A stretch of 64,000 bases of DNA from Paenibacillus sp. YPG26 (GCF_023704175.1 NZ_CP084530.1:2638501-2702500), one strand, 5' to 3'. Counted from the stretch's first letter, positions 41,243 to 50,782 are shown. The notes: generated from the sequence alone by a model not told the origin. Made by a program: numbers and translations.

Positions 41243-42133
41243 ATGACAATATTCAAGATCACTTATCTATCAGACGGAAATAGGGTTAAAGGGTACCTGT
41301 GTCTGCCCGAAGGGTTCGATATATCCCTAAGCGAATTGAATTCCTGGATCACCGGGTTCTACGGGAAGCCGTCTCTTCAGGCAGAGAGAATTGCTGAATC
41401 TCTTATTCGCAGCAACCGCAGTATTACTTCCAGGGCTTGGCCTGTTCTCATCTACTGCAGAGGCGGCATGGGTAAGGTCGGAAGTGTGAAGACTTCCTGG
41501 ATAGAGCAGTTCGCAAGACATGATACGGTGGTATTTGCCCCCTGTTACCGGGGGAATGAGGGCGGAGAAGGTCGTGATGAGTTTGGCGGTGCGGACCAAG
41601 AGGATGTTAACTCCGCTTACCGGCTGCTCCAAAGCCTCCCTTTTGTGGACAAATCACAAATCTCTCTGATGGGATTCTCACGGGGATCGATCAATGCAAC
41701 CCAGACTGCTACCGTGATGCGGGATGTGCACAGGCTTGTGATCTGGAGCGGGGTATCCGATCTTGCCCAGACCTACGAAGAGCGGATTACCCTTCGGCGA
41801 ATGCTGAAGCGTGTACTCGGCGGAACCCCGGTCAGACAGCCGGAGGCCTTCGCTTCCCGTTCCCCCATTATGCTGGCCGAACATATTCCCTGCCCTGTTC
41901 TTATCATTCATGGGACCCGGGATGAACAGGTTGATTACAGTCATGGATGGAAGATGTATGAGCGGCTTATGGAGCTCGGCTTACCTGCCGAGCTCCATAC
42001 TTACCAGGGTTACGGACATCATTTCCCTGAGAATACTCATCTGGAAGCGGTAAGACGGATGTTCAAGTGGCTTGGAACACCTGCTCAACACTTCTCTCCT
42101 AAGGAATTTGAAGATACCGACAATCACCACTAG
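41243..42133 (+). CDS. alpha/beta hydrolase (prolyl oligopeptidase-like)
   Basis: 296-residue serine hydrolase. The nucleophile elbow is GFSRGS (about residues 143-148), the acid is in IHGTRDEQVDYSH and the base in YQGYGHHFPENTH. This order and spacing fit the S9-type dienelactone/peptidase-like hydrolases. The N-terminal part (ITYLSDGNRVKGYLCLPEG) is the typical strand preceding the fold. No signal peptide. It is 8 nt downstream of fumC with only a weak ribosome binding site, so it probably relies on coupling. The substrate is unknown. Confidence 0.85.
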   Translation: MTIFKITYLSDGNRVKGYLCLPEGFDISLSELNSWITGFYGKPSLQAERIAESLIRSNRSITSRAWPVLIYCRGGMGKVGSVKTSWIEQFARHDTVVFAPCYRGNEGGEGRDEFGGADQEDVNSAYRLLQSLPFVDKSQISLMGFSRGSINATQTATVMRDVHRLVIWSGVSDLAQTYEERITLRRMLKRVLGGTPVRQPEAFASRSPIMLAEHIPCPVLIIHGTRDEQVDYSHGWKMYERLMELGLPAELHTYQGYGHHFPENTHLEAVRRMFKWLGTPAQHFSPKEFEDTDNHH

Positions 42134-42182
42134 TTACTCACTCTCATACACTGAGTACTGATACGAAGAGGTATGGGAGTGG

Positions 42183-42527
42183 ATGAAAGTGCCGCAGTAT
42201 CGGATTATTGTGGATCTGTCGGACCGGCAGCTGTATTTGCTGGACGGCAATACGGTCACCCGGGCTTTTCCCGTAGGCGTTGGCACTATGCTAACCCAGA
42301 CGCCCACGGGTGAATACACAATTATTAACAAACAGGTAAATCCTGGAGGACCCTTCGGCGCGCTGTGGATGGGATTATCGAAGCCCCATTATGGTATTCA
42401 CGGAACTAATGATCCTTCCTCCATCGGACGGTATGTGTCCCATGGCTGCATTCGAATGCATAATGAGGATGTGATTGCTCTATCCCCTCTGGTTCCTGTT
42501 GGCACACGTGTGATCATTCGTCAGTAA
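42183..42527 (+). CDS. L,D-transpeptidase (YkuD domain)
   Basis: 114-residue minimal YkuD domain. The catalytic signature is [23 protein letters not shown], with His and Cys in HGT and SHGCIR (about residues 73-95). The N-terminal strand [17 protein letters not shown] is characteristic. It has no signal peptide, transmembrane helix or LysM domain, as in some spore-associated enzymes of this class that reach the cortex or coat from the mother cell. It cross-links peptidoglycan 3-3 or modifies it. GGGAG lies just before the ATG. Confidence 0.9.
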   Translation: MKVPQYRIIVDLSDRQLYLLDGNTVTRAFPVGVGTMLTQTPTGEYTIINKQVNPGGPFGALWMGLSKPHYGIHGTNDPSSIGRYVSHGCIRMHNEDVIALSPLVPVGTRVIIRQ

Positions 42528-42533
42528 TAACTT

Positions 42534-42612
42534 AAGAGCAGCATCCTGGAGCAGACATATACGAACAGTCTCTTGTTCATATATGTCAGGGCCCGGTGTG
42601 CTGCTCTTTGTC
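42534..42612 (+). terminator. terminator of the hydrolase/transpeptidase region
   Basis: Stem AAGAGCAGCA (42534-42543) with TGCTGCTCTT (42599-42608) enclosing a second palindrome GACATATA/TATATGTC, followed by TGTCTGCTTTTT. Confidence 0.75.
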
Positions 42613-42631
42613 TGCTTTTTAGCTCATTTTG

Positions 42632-42662
42632 TTGACTTAGAGCGCGCTCTAAGTTGTAGAAT
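42632..42662 (+). promoter_or_regulatory. MerR-type promoter with 19-bp spacer and palindromic operator
   Basis: TTGACT (42632-42637) and TAGAAT (42657-42662) are 19 bp apart, and the spacer carries the perfect palindrome CTTAGAGCGCGCTCTAAG (42636-42653). The overlong spacer with a centred dyad is the hallmark of MerR-family activation by DNA untwisting. Confidence 0.85.
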
Positions 42663-42668
42663 GACGTT

Positions 42669-43064
42669 ATGGAACAACAACATTTAAGTATACAAAGCAT
42701 TTCCCAGTTGACCGGCATCAGCACCTATACCCTTCGTTACTATGAGAAGAATGGGCTCATCCATCCGATCGCAAGGGGAACTAATGGGCGCCGGCAGTAT
42801 TCATCAGGCGATTTGGACTGGATACGCTTCCTGCTTCGCCTTCGGACAACCGGGATGTCAATCCGGCAAATGCAGCAGGCCGCACATCTCAGAAGACAAG
42901 GCCCATCCACTGCCAGGGAAAGGAGGCAACTGCTCGAGGCTCACCAGGAATCCATCAAGAATCAGATTGACGCTCTTCAGGACCATCTGGAAGCGATCGG
43001 GGACAAAATTAAGATCTACAAACAATGGGAAGAAGACTACCCACTTGAGGAGGATTCTAAATGA
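42669..43064 (+). CDS. MerR family transcriptional regulator
   Basis: 131-residue regulator with an N-terminal MerR helix-turn-helix (LSIQSISQLTGISTYTLRYYEKNGLIHPIAR, about residues 6-36), the wing NGRRQYSSGDLDWI, and a long C-terminal dimerisation coiled coil (about 85-120). There is no cysteine effector pocket, so it is not a metal sensor; it resembles the YraB/AdhR-type aldehyde-stress subgroup. Its start is 6 bp after the -10 box of an autoregulated 19-bp-spacer promoter (near-leaderless), and its end overlaps the next gene by 4 nt. Confidence 0.9.
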   Translation: MEQQHLSIQSISQLTGISTYTLRYYEKNGLIHPIARGTNGRRQYSSGDLDWIRFLLRLRTTGMSIRQMQQAAHLRRQGPSTARERRQLLEAHQESIKNQIDALQDHLEAIGDKIKIYKQWEEDYPLEEDSK

Positions 43065-43831
43065 CGATTGCATATAAGAAAGGCGAACAACTGCTGATGA
43101 ATATACATCAAGACGGCATCACAGGTGTATTGGATCATTTACAGGAAATATCCCCGCATATCAGCAGGTATATTGTTGAATTTTTCGGACAAGTGTTTGT
43201 GAATCCTCTCTTGTCCTTCACTCAACGTGAAATGATTACAATCGCTGCGCTTACCTCACTTGGAGATTGCCCTAGCCAGCTGAGATGGCATGTTCAGTTC
43301 GGCCTGAAGGTGGGGCTTGCGCCAGAAGAGATTATCGAGGTAATCACTCATACGATCCCGTTCAGCGGCTTCCCCCGCGCGCTAAATGCAATCACTATCG
43401 TCAAACAGGTATTCGAGGACCACGAGATTCACTTCACTGTTCGAGATGAACTGAAGAATGAAGAAGCTCTCCGCGCTGCGGGCCTTAAGAAGCTTCAAGA
43501 GATTGACGGAGAACATGGAGAGCAGGTAATTGAATCCCTTGCAGGTATTGCTCCTGTGCTTGCTGATCAGATTACCGACTTTGCTTTTGGTGAAATTTAC
43601 AGTAGATCCCCTCTCAGTGCCAGTCAGAGACAGCTCATTACTCTGGCAGCCTTAACCGCCCAGGGAGGGTGCGAGCCGCAGCTGCGCGTACATATTCATG
43701 CATCTCTCCGAGTAGGGCTAACCCGGCAGGAAGTGATCGAAGCCCTTCTGCAGTGCTATCCATATACAGGATTCCCCAAGGTACTTAATGCGGTAAGCAC
43801 CGCACGTCAAATTTTCGAACAAGAGACATGA
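43061..43831 (+). CDS. carboxymuconolactone decarboxylase family protein (two domains)
   Basis: 256-residue protein containing two carboxymuconolactone decarboxylase-like domains, about residues 30-110 (LLSFTQREMITIAALTSLGDCPSQLRWHV) and 165-250 (PLSASQRQLITLAALTAQGGCEPQLRVHI). Each has a single cysteine rather than the CxxC of AhpD-type peroxidases, so it is more like the decarboxylase/isomerase branch. It is translationally coupled (ATGA) to the MerR regulator, the same pairing seen in aldehyde- or quinone-responsive operons of other bacteria. The reaction is unknown. Confidence 0.88.
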   Translation: MTIAYKKGEQLLMNIHQDGITGVLDHLQEISPHISRYIVEFFGQVFVNPLLSFTQREMITIAALTSLGDCPSQLRWHVQFGLKVGLAPEEIIEVITHTIPFSGFPRALNAITIVKQVFEDHEIHFTVRDELKNEEALRAAGLKKLQEIDGEHGEQVIESLAGIAPVLADQITDFAFGEIYSRSPLSASQRQLITLAALTAQGGCEPQLRVHIHASLRVGLTRQEVIEALLQCYPYTGFPKVLNAVSTARQIFEQET

Positions 43832-43994
43832 TCTAATCCTGTTTCCGAAATCCCCTCTATGGTTGAAGAATGCATCCTTGATGACAGGAGCGGGGGAATG
43901 AGTGCATTTTCAATTCCATCCTCCACACCTTATAATTGAGATTGCGGAACTTTTGATCACATTTTGATCACATATAGAGGGGAATTCACATGAT

Positions 43995-44879
43995 ATGAAT
44001 AACGATTCTGATTTGAAGCACTCTTATGACGTGCTTGGTTTGCCGGACAATGCAGCCCGGGAGGAAGTGGAGAAGCGGTTCGATATTCTTGTCAGGCAGT
44101 ACCGCTCCAAGCCCTCTGAAGAGTTCGAGCCGATTGCCAAGGCGTACCGGAATATTACGGGTACACAGGACAGGCAGAAGTTCGAAGAGCTAACCAGACA
44201 GAAGTATGCGAAATATAAAGGTTTTGCTGGCCCCGCCGAGAAAATTGATGATTTCTTCCGTCTGTATAAAGGCAGAGTTCTCGCCGGTCTGATTGCCCTT
44301 ATTGCAGTAATAGTCGGACTTAATGCTTATCTGAACCATAGAGCGGAGCAGGAGCGGCTCGCCAAGCTGCCTCCGGTTGATTTGTCAGTGATGGTACTTG
44401 GAGACTTCTCCTCAACAGGTGCTGAGGGAGATACATCGGCGTTAGAAGAATCACTGAAGGCTCCTTTTCCTGAGTGGAAAAGAGTGACCGCCCTGCTCTC
44501 CTATCTGCCTAAGCAGAGTCTCGGACAGGCCACTATGGCCATGCAGCAGAAAGCGCTGCTGCAGATCGGCACGGAACGACCGGACCTCTTCCTTATGGAC
44601 AAAGAAGCCTATACATGGATCTCCAATAGTAACGCTCTTATGAATCTGGATAACGAAGCGAAGAGCAGACTGAAGCCATGGCTAAAGGAATCTCAGGCAC
44701 TTAAGGCTAAGCAGTTAGACGATCCGGCTGAACATATTTACGGTATTGATGTCTCGAATAGCCCGCTTGCGGCCAAGCTTCAGCTTACCCATACGGGACT
44801 CATTCTGGGGGTACGCGATGGTGCGGAACATAAAGAGCAGGCACTCCATTTCATCGAACAATACCTCAAAGCGAAGTGA
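43995..44879 (+). CDS. membrane protein with degenerate J-domain
   Basis: 294-residue protein. Residues 8-70 read as a J-domain (SYDVLGLPDNAAREEVEKRFDILVRQYR... IAKAYRNITG), but the HPD motif needed to stimulate DnaK is missing (RSKPSEEF at that place). A transmembrane helix follows (about 95-115, GRVLAGLIALIAVIVGLNAYL). The ~180-residue C-terminal domain faces outside and resembles a small periplasmic-binding-type fold (VDLSVMVLGDF..., DLFLMDKEAYTWI). The ATG has AGGGG 12 nt upstream. Function unknown; it may be a scaffold rather than a chaperone partner. Confidence 0.8.
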   Translation: MNNDSDLKHSYDVLGLPDNAAREEVEKRFDILVRQYRSKPSEEFEPIAKAYRNITGTQDRQKFEELTRQKYAKYKGFAGPAEKIDDFFRLYKGRVLAGLIALIAVIVGLNAYLNHRAEQERLAKLPPVDLSVMVLGDFSSTGAEGDTSALEESLKAPFPEWKRVTALLSYLPKQSLGQATMAMQQKALLQIGTERPDLFLMDKEAYTWISNSNALMNLDNEAKSRLKPWLKESQALKAKQLDDPAEHIYGIDVSNSPLAAKLQLTHTGLILGVRDGAEHKEQALHFIEQYLKAK

Positions 44880-45201
44880 ATTTGATGGTTCAACCTGAAT
44901 TTGCATAACTTATATTTTGAAGCAGAGACAAGCAGGACGGGGATGACTATCCCTCATTACGTTAATCCTCGTCCATAGCGTCTTCAAATGTCTTCCCGGC
45001 CCCTTCTAGCCCGCACATTAATCATCCTCCCCACTCTGGTAGTTCTATTGGCACAGTTAATGAATCACTCTTGTATTTCTGGCAGTACCACAACTCTCTA
45101 ACTATGAAATAAGGATCTTCCATCTTTAATACTAGACCATTATTCCTAGTCGATGTTATAATATGGAAACATACATACAATAGAGGAGGGTCAATTTACC
45201 T
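44880..45201. other. intergenic region upstream of the chemoreceptor
   Basis: No gene seen. GGGGATGACTATCCC near 44939-44953 could form a small hairpin ending the upstream gene. TATAAT at 45157-45162 and GAGGAGG at 45183-45189 are the probable promoter element and ribosome binding site of the following chemoreceptor. The rest has no recognisable feature. Confidence 0.5.
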
Positions 45202-46452
45202 ATGTCATGGTTGAACAAGCTTCCAATGTCTACGAGAATTACAGTATCTTGCTACTTGATCGCCGCATTATTCGGAATTCCGGTTCTCGTAACGTTCCTG
45301 CTGTTAGGAAATGCATGGATCGGCATCGTACTAATTGTAGTACTCGCTATCTGCACTTACCCACTCTCGCGCCTGATTGAGAAAGCGCTCACATCATCTT
45401 TTGACGAGTTAGCCAGTGTGACTAATCGTATATCCAAAGGAGACTTCACTCAAAGAGCGAAGGAGACCCAATCTGCCAGCACCCTCAGCCGCTCCTTCAA
45501 CAGCATGGTGGACAAGCTGACTCATATTCTGCGGGAAGCCTCTGCCATTACTAGTCAGGTAATGAGTTCAAGTCGTGGAATTGCGGATAAAAATCAGGAG
45601 CTATCCACAGTTATGCATCAAGTCGCAATGTCAGCCCACGAGCTCGCTGTCGGTGCTAATGAGATCTCCCAGGACGTTGCTGGAATGACGACAGCCATTC
45701 AAGAGATCGAACAGAAGGTTGGCAGCTATGCTGGTTCAACCAAGGAGATGAATGAAAGATCAGCTCATACACTTAGTCTTGTGGAACAGGGAAGTCAAGC
45801 CGTAGAGAAGCAGGCGGAGGGCATGCAACGTAATATCGAGGCTACCAGCAAAGTAAGTGCAACTATTGATACACTCTCCAGAAATGCGCAAGGAATCACC
45901 AAAATTACCAAGACAATCTCTGACATTGCTGAACAGACGAATCTCCTCTCCCTCAACGCTTCAATAGAAGCTGCACGCGCTGGAGAGCATGGCAAAGGAT
46001 TTGCGGTAGTTGCGGACGAAGTCCGTAAGTTAGCCGAGGAATCCACCCGGTCGACCCGGGAAGTATTCGAACTCGTAAGGAACATTGAGATGGATGTTAT
46101 GCACGCCATTGAGCACATGTCTATCAATGAAGAGGTTGTCCGCCTTCAGAACGAGATGATAAAAGAATCCAAGGAGATTTTCCAGCAGATCGTGCAAAGT
46201 GTCCTGTTCATTACTGAACAGATTGAGTCCTTCTCCAAGGAGAGCGATACTATGCTGGAAAGCGCTCATCAGATCTCTGGCGCGATCCAGAATATATCCG
46301 CGATCACGGAACAATCAGCTGCCGGAACTGAGCAGGTATCGGCTCACATGAACGAGCAGATCGCCAGCATCAAGCTCGTCGCTGAAGAGGCGGAAGCTAT
46401 GAATCAAGCGGTATTCCAGCTGCAGAAGACGATACATATCTTCAAATTCTAA
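45202..46452 (+). CDS. methyl-accepting chemotaxis protein without an external sensor
   Basis: 416-residue chemoreceptor with two close transmembrane helices (about residues 12-33 and 36-56) separated by only a few residues, then a HAMP domain ([26 protein letters not shown]) and a full signalling hairpin. The tip motif is [41 protein letters not shown] (about 245-285). The lack of any extracellular ligand domain means it senses through the membrane, cytoplasm or other receptors. GAGGAGGGTC precedes the ATG; monocistronic. Confidence 0.92.
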   Translation: MSWLNKLPMSTRITVSCYLIAALFGIPVLVTFLLLGNAWIGIVLIVVLAICTYPLSRLIEKALTSSFDELASVTNRISKGDFTQRAKETQSASTLSRSFNSMVDKLTHILREASAITSQVMSSSRGIADKNQELSTVMHQVAMSAHELAVGANEISQDVAGMTTAIQEIEQKVGSYAGSTKEMNERSAHTLSLVEQGSQAVEKQAEGMQRNIEATSKVSATIDTLSRNAQGITKITKTISDIAEQTNLLSLNASIEAARAGEHGKGFAVVADEVRKLAEESTRSTREVFELVRNIEMDVMHAIEHMSINEEVVRLQNEMIKESKEIFQQIVQSVLFITEQIESFSKESDTMLESAHQISGAIQNISAITEQSAAGTEQVSAHMNEQIASIKLVAEEAEAMNQAVFQLQKTIHIFKF

Positions 46453-46467
46453 CCGATTATACGTCCA

Positions 46468-46509
46468 AAGAACCCTTGACCCAGGCTTAAATGCCACGGT
46501 CAGGGGTTC
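46468..46509. terminator. terminator between chemoreceptor and DUF4349 gene
   Basis: AACCCTTGACC (46471-46481) pairs with GGTCAGGGGTT (46498-46508) with one mismatch. It lies between convergent genes. Confidence 0.6.
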
Positions 46510-46520
46510 ATGTTATCTGA

Positions 46521-47570
46521 TCACTTGCTATTTGGGTTGCTGTCATCATTCATATTTAATTCTGCATTCTCCTGCGCTTGTCTACCTGTGTCATTTCTTA
46601 AGGCCAATCGTGCTTCCGCTCTTCGCCGGGCTCTTGCTTTGCGCACGCTCCAGATTATCGCTATCAGAACTGCTCCCAATACGAGTACAGGAAAGGCGCC
46701 TGAAAGCACAACAACCGTCCATTGAAGCAGCTGGGACAGCACGTGAAGTGTACCTGCCAATGCATCCTTAGCCCGCTCCCCTAGCGGAGTGTCCTCTTTA
46801 CCTGAATCAACCGTGCCCGCCATTCCCTCCCGCTGATAAAGGTGGAGCGTCACCGTAGAATAAGATACATTGTTATCAATGAATCTCATACGTCCTTTTG
46901 CCTGCTCGATCTCCTCCTGAATGCGGCCCAGCTCTTTTGCAAATTTAACAAGCTCATCGGTCTTGGTTGCTTTCTTCATAAATGACACATAACGCTCTTC
47001 CATAATCATTTTCGCCTTAAGCCTGGACTCCAGATCTATATATTCTTCGGTTACATCCTGTCCCTCAATATTCTGATCCATTGATTCATGCTTAATCTTG
47101 CCGATTCCGTCAATGAACGAATTGAATCCCGCCGCAGGGATCTTGATTACAAAATTACCTCCTAATTGCTGATCGCTCTGATTCTCGGAGAATTGAACAA
47201 TATACCCGCCTGCCTTAGCGATGTGCTCTCTTATTTCTGTCTGAACCTTTCTGTAATCCTTGACTCTCATCGACAATTCGGCCTTATAAATGAGCTTCTT
47301 ATCAGCCCCTGCCTTGATTTCACTATTCGCAAATCCTGATGATGGCTGCTTAGACTCCGTTAAAGTGGCAGCAGCGGCTGCGTCATCTATCGCAGAGACA
47401 CTGTTAGTATCCACAGCTGATCCAGCCGTGGATTGCGCGGCGTTCTTCATGTCAGATGAAGACGAACCGCTTAATTCCATTTTTGCTGTACTGCCGCCAG
47501 CCGAAGAACAAGCTCCAAGCACTAGAGAAAGACCCAACACCAAACTGCATATGAACCCCCGTTTTTTCAT
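46521..47570 (-). CDS. DUF4349 lipoprotein
   Basis: 349-residue lipoprotein. Signal peptide with lipobox LVLGACSS (Cys21), then a low-complexity Ser/Ala linker (about 22-85), the DUF4349 domain (KLIYKAELSMRVKDYRKVQTEIREHIAKAGGYIVQF ... YIDLESRLKAK) containing a coiled coil (about 200-250), a transmembrane helix (about 283-310, TVVVLSGAFPVLVLGAVLIAIIW) and an arginine-rich cytosolic tail. It is therefore anchored by both lipid and helix. Function unknown; sits in the envelope. Confidence 0.88.
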   Translation of the reverse strand: MKKRGFICSLVLGLSLVLGACSSAGGSTAKMELSGSSSSDMKNAAQSTAGSAVDTNSVSAIDDAAAAATLTESKQPSSGFANSEIKAGADKKLIYKAELSMRVKDYRKVQTEIREHIAKAGGYIVQFSENQSDQQLGGNFVIKIPAAGFNSFIDGIGKIKHESMDQNIEGQDVTEEYIDLESRLKAKMIMEERYVSFMKKATKTDELVKFAKELGRIQEEIEQAKGRMRFIDNNVSYSTVTLHLYQREGMAGTVDSGKEDTPLGERAKDALAGTLHVLSQLLQWTVVVLSGAFPVLVLGAVLIAIIWSVRKARARRRAEARLALRNDTGRQAQENAELNMNDDSNPNSK

Positions 47571-47651
47571 CTTTCAGCCTCCTGTTCAACTATCTATCTC
47601 TCCACCCTGACGCTTACAAATGCTGGAAGGTTGCATGTTTCAAATAATGAA

Positions 47652-47679
47652 CACAAAAAAGCAGCCCCTATCAGGCTGC
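47652..47679 (-). terminator. terminator of the ABC exporter gene
   Basis: Stem GCAGCC (47661-47666) with GGCTGC (47674-47679), followed on the minus strand by TTTTTTGTG. Confidence 0.75.
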
Positions 47680-47710
47680 CTTTATGCCAAATCTATTTTG
47701 CTTCCCTGTG

Positions 47711-49495
47711 CTACATATTTTTGAGCTTGAAGAATTCACCCTTCTTCTCAATCAGCTCATCGTAGGTTCCGCTCTCTACAATCCTGCCTTTCTTCATAAC
47801 GACAATTCGGTCCACATTTCTAACAGTCGATAGGCGGTGAGCGACAATGAACGTAGTTCTTCCTTCCATCAGCTGCTCCATCGCCTGCTGCACATGCCGT
47901 TCAGATACGTTATCCAGCGCGGAGGTCGCCTCGTCAAGAATAATAATTTTGGGATCACGGACCAGGGCTCTTGCAATCGCAATGCGCTGACGCTGCCCGC
48001 CGGATAATCTTCCCCCATGTTCTCCGACAGAAGTATCAAGCCCCTGTGGGAGGCTGTCGATGACATCCTTCAGATTCGCCATCCAGATAGCTTTCTGCAG
48101 ATGCTCTTCCGAGATATCAGGGAGCCCATAGGTGATGTTCTCACGAATGGTTCCCGAGAAGAGAATGTTATTCTGCAGCACAATCGCAAGCGACTGTCTA
48201 TACCTCTTCATACTGAGCTCATCCATAGGGATCCCGTCTATCCAGATTTGGCCGGACTGCGGCTTGTAGAAGCCGATAATCAAATTCAGGATCGTAGACT
48301 TACCTGACCCGGATTCGCCTACAAAAGCAATTTTTTCGCCAGGCTTGACGTCCAGTGTGAAATCGCTCAGCACATGGCGGTCCGATTCCTTATATTTGAA
48401 TCCCATCTTCTCGAACTTATAAGCTCCGTGAATAACCTCAGGATTAACACGTCCCTTGTATTCTTCCGTCTCTTGGGACAGCAGAACCTCTGACACGGAA
48501 TGAAGGGATTCAAAGCCCTTCACCAGGTTCGGGTATACGTTCAGGATAGAGCTTACCGATCCGATAATCATATTGAAAAATCCTTGGTACATCACGATGT
48601 CGCCAATCTCCATCATTCCGATCCGGGCTAAATAAGCCGTGAAGAAGAGACAGCCAACCTGGAACAGCTGGAAGACCACCCAGCTGGTTGAACCGAAGTA
48701 GGCTTCAAGCACATCCAGCTTGTATCCTCGCTCACGAATGTGCTGAAGAGCTTTATCCACCTTGCGGATCTCTACTTCCTCCAGTCCGTGCGCACGTGTC
48801 ACCGGGATCATTTCAACCGTCTCGGATACGGTCCCCGACATTTTCTCAATATTGTGCCGAACCTCGCGGTTGCTGTTCGACATCTTTGTTCGGAAGAACC
48901 GGACAAGGTAGATTGACGTTGGCGCCATCAGAATAAAGAATAAAGCTACGATCCAGCTATGGTATAAAGTAAGTCCGATAATGATAATTAAGCTGATTCC
49001 TGATGGAATTATGGTCATCATCATTTGTCTGGACAGGAAATCGATAGCCTCCACATCCCTAAGCACCTTGGACTGCAGCCTTCCCGCATTCATATCGCCG
49101 TGATAACTGAGCGAGAGCTGCTGCAGCTTCCGCACGAGCGTGCTGCGCAGTCCGGCTTCCACATGCCGTACGGCCATACTGATATTGCTGATGTGCAGCG
49201 TATGTGTGGGAATATTCTGAAGAATGATGACCACAATGACCGCCAGGTTAATCCAGAACTCCGATACCGAGTGCCGGTCCGGATAGCTGACCAGATTGAT
49301 GATATTCGCCGTAACCACCGGAAGTACCCAGACAGGCAGTGCTTTTAGTGTATAGTAAAAAGCCGATAGCGCAACTTTGCTTCCGTGGTTTTTGAACAGT
49401 CTGGCCAGCAGGCTTAGCGGCTTCATCTTCGCCCCCTGCTCACTCTCGAACCATTTTGTGTAATCCAGTGTTTCTAATTTTGCCATTTCCTTCAC
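47711..49495 (-). CDS. ABC transporter, fused permease and ATPase
   Basis: 594-residue type IV ABC half-transporter. Six transmembrane helices (about residues 35-320) precede an ATPase domain with Walker A GESGSGKST (about 393-401), Q-loop VLQNNILFSG, signature LSGGQRQRIAIARAL, Walker B IIILDEATSALD and switch IVAHRLSTV. It probably acts as a homodimer exporting peptides, lipids or drugs. The GTG at 49495 and the ATG at 49486 are both possible starts. It is divergent from an AraC-type regulator (49659), a common pair, but the substrate is unknown. Confidence 0.9.
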   Translation of the reverse strand: MKEMAKLETLDYTKWFESEQGAKMKPLSLLARLFKNHGSKVALSAFYYTLKALPVWVLPVVTANIINLVSYPDRHSVSEFWINLAVIVVIILQNIPTHTLHISNISMAVRHVEAGLRSTLVRKLQQLSLSYHGDMNAGRLQSKVLRDVEAIDFLSRQMMMTIIPSGISLIIIIGLTLYHSWIVALFFILMAPTSIYLVRFFRTKMSNSNREVRHNIEKMSGTVSETVEMIPVTRAHGLEEVEIRKVDKALQHIRERGYKLDVLEAYFGSTSWVVFQLFQVGCLFFTAYLARIGMMEIGDIVMYQGFFNMIIGSVSSILNVYPNLVKGFESLHSVSEVLLSQETEEYKGRVNPEVIHGAYKFEKMGFKYKESDRHVLSDFTLDVKPGEKIAFVGESGSGKSTILNLIIGFYKPQSGQIWIDGIPMDELSMKRYRQSLAIVLQNNILFSGTIRENITYGLPDISEEHLQKAIWMANLKDVIDSLPQGLDTSVGEHGGRLSGGQRQRIAIARALVRDPKIIILDEATSALDNVSERHVQQAMEQLMEGRTTFIVAHRLSTVRNVDRIVVMKKGRIVESGTYDELIEKKGEFFKLKNM

Positions 49496-49658
49496 CCGCT
49501 TTTTTACTTATGATATGAATAGGGACTTCCTGTTTAGATCAGCCCGAACAGCACAGAAATAAGTATAATTCTAAGGGCCTGGATCATCTATAACATAATC
49601 GGCCCCGATTCTAACACAAGTTTAACTAAATCGGACATTCAGGGAGTTGTTATTCATC

Positions 49659-50549
49659 ATGAGAAAGCTGCCGCCGGAACGCTGGTTCCCTCATATACGT
49701 TCAGAGATTTGTATATATTCTACACATACACGTACCGTTAGAAGTGGTTGGACCTGCGGGCGCCATGTTCACCACATGTTATTTGAGATTAACCTCGTGC
49801 TTGAGGGTACCCAGACCGCTATTGCCGGTTCCACTGAATATGAGCAGCAGGCTGGCGATTTGATGCTGATCTCTCCCATGCAAATGCATGATTATCAAAT
49901 CAGAGGGCATGAGAATGCAACCTTTTTTGTGATGCATTTTCAAGTGGATGACCCCTTATTCCTCAAGCTGTTCGAAATGAATAATAAGGGGCTCTATACG
50001 AAGGGAGATCCGCTGAATACCCTGCTCGTTCCCCTGGTAGAGAATTTGATGGAAGCATTGTATGAAGACTCTAAGTCAACCTCCAAATTGTTTCTCCACC
50101 TCTTCACACTTATTACTGAGCTTCAGTCTTATTTCGAGCAAGAGAGCCAGGGCAAGGAGCCCAATCTGCGTTCAGAGCTCTCCTACCTGATTGCGAAGCA
50201 GGTGGAGACATTAGTATTATCCTCAGATACTGATATTTCAGATGCGTCGGGTGACTGGCTGGAGAATATATCGCATCAGCTGGGGGTTAGCCGCAGACAT
50301 TGTCACAGGGTGTTCAAGCAGTTCTATGGCATGTCCCCCCGGGAATATCTGATGATCCTCAAGCGTCAGGAAGCGATGCAAATGCTGGTCAGCAGCAGTG
50401 AGTCAATTGAGAGCATCGGGCACCGGATTGGTTATGAGAATGTTCAGAGCTTCAGCCGTCAGTTCGCAGCCTGGACGGGATGTACACCAGGTACGTTCCG
50501 CAGGAATCATCAAGACAAAGTACTGCACCTAACGCCGCTTGATAGATGA
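49659..50549 (+). CDS. AraC family transcriptional regulator
   Basis: 296-residue regulator with an N-terminal cupin-like ligand domain (HHMLFEINLVLEGTQTAIAGSTEYEQQAGDLMLISPMQMHDY, about residues 40-82) and a C-terminal pair of helix-turn-helix motifs (WLENISHQLGVSRRHCHRVFKQFYGMSPREYL and ESIGHRIGYENVQSFSRQFAAWTGCTPGTFRR). The ATG at 49659 has AGGGAG 12 nt upstream. It is divergent from the ABC exporter and shares a 163-bp upstream region with it, so it may control that gene, perhaps in response to a sugar or peptide. Confidence 0.88.
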   Translation: MRKLPPERWFPHIRSEICIYSTHTRTVRSGWTCGRHVHHMLFEINLVLEGTQTAIAGSTEYEQQAGDLMLISPMQMHDYQIRGHENATFFVMHFQVDDPLFLKLFEMNNKGLYTKGDPLNTLLVPLVENLMEALYEDSKSTSKLFLHLFTLITELQSYFEQESQGKEPNLRSELSYLIAKQVETLVLSSDTDISDASGDWLENISHQLGVSRRHCHRVFKQFYGMSPREYLMILKRQEAMQMLVSSSESIESIGHRIGYENVQSFSRQFAAWTGCTPGTFRRNHQDKVLHLTPLDR

Positions 50550-50581
50550 GCACGTATAGAAAATATTTTGAATCTGTCATA

Positions 50582-50611
50582 TTGACAGTAAACGCTTCCA
50601 TGTAGTTAGAT
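50582..50611 (+). promoter_or_regulatory. promoter of the FMN riboswitch transcript
   Basis: TTGACA (50582-50587), 18-bp spacer, TTAGAT (50606-50611), 25 bp before the riboswitch P1 stem. Confidence 0.6.
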
Positions 50612-50635
50612 GGATGTACAATTAATCGAATATGG

Positions 50636-50782
50636 ATCTTCGGGGGCAGGTGAAATTCCTGACCGGCGGTGATGGTTCGTGCGTGAACCTTAAGCCCGCG
50701 ACTCGTCATGATTGCTCAAGCAAAGTGACGACTGACTTGGTGTGATTCCAAGGCCGACGGTACAGTCCGGATGGGAGAAGAT
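50636..50782 (+). promoter_or_regulatory. FMN riboswitch (RFN element)
   Basis: All diagnostic blocks of the RFN element are present: GGGGCAGGTGAAATTCCTGACCGG (split here only by position, 50643 onward), the CCCGCGAC junction at about 50695, GACTTGGTGTGATTCCAAGGCC (50733 onward), GACGGTACAGTCCGGATGGGAGAAG near 50756-50780, and closing P1 arms ATCTTC (50636-50641) with GAAGAT (50777-50782). A terminator hairpin follows at 50838. It controls the EamA-type transporter, presumably shutting it off when FMN is plentiful. Confidence 0.97.
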
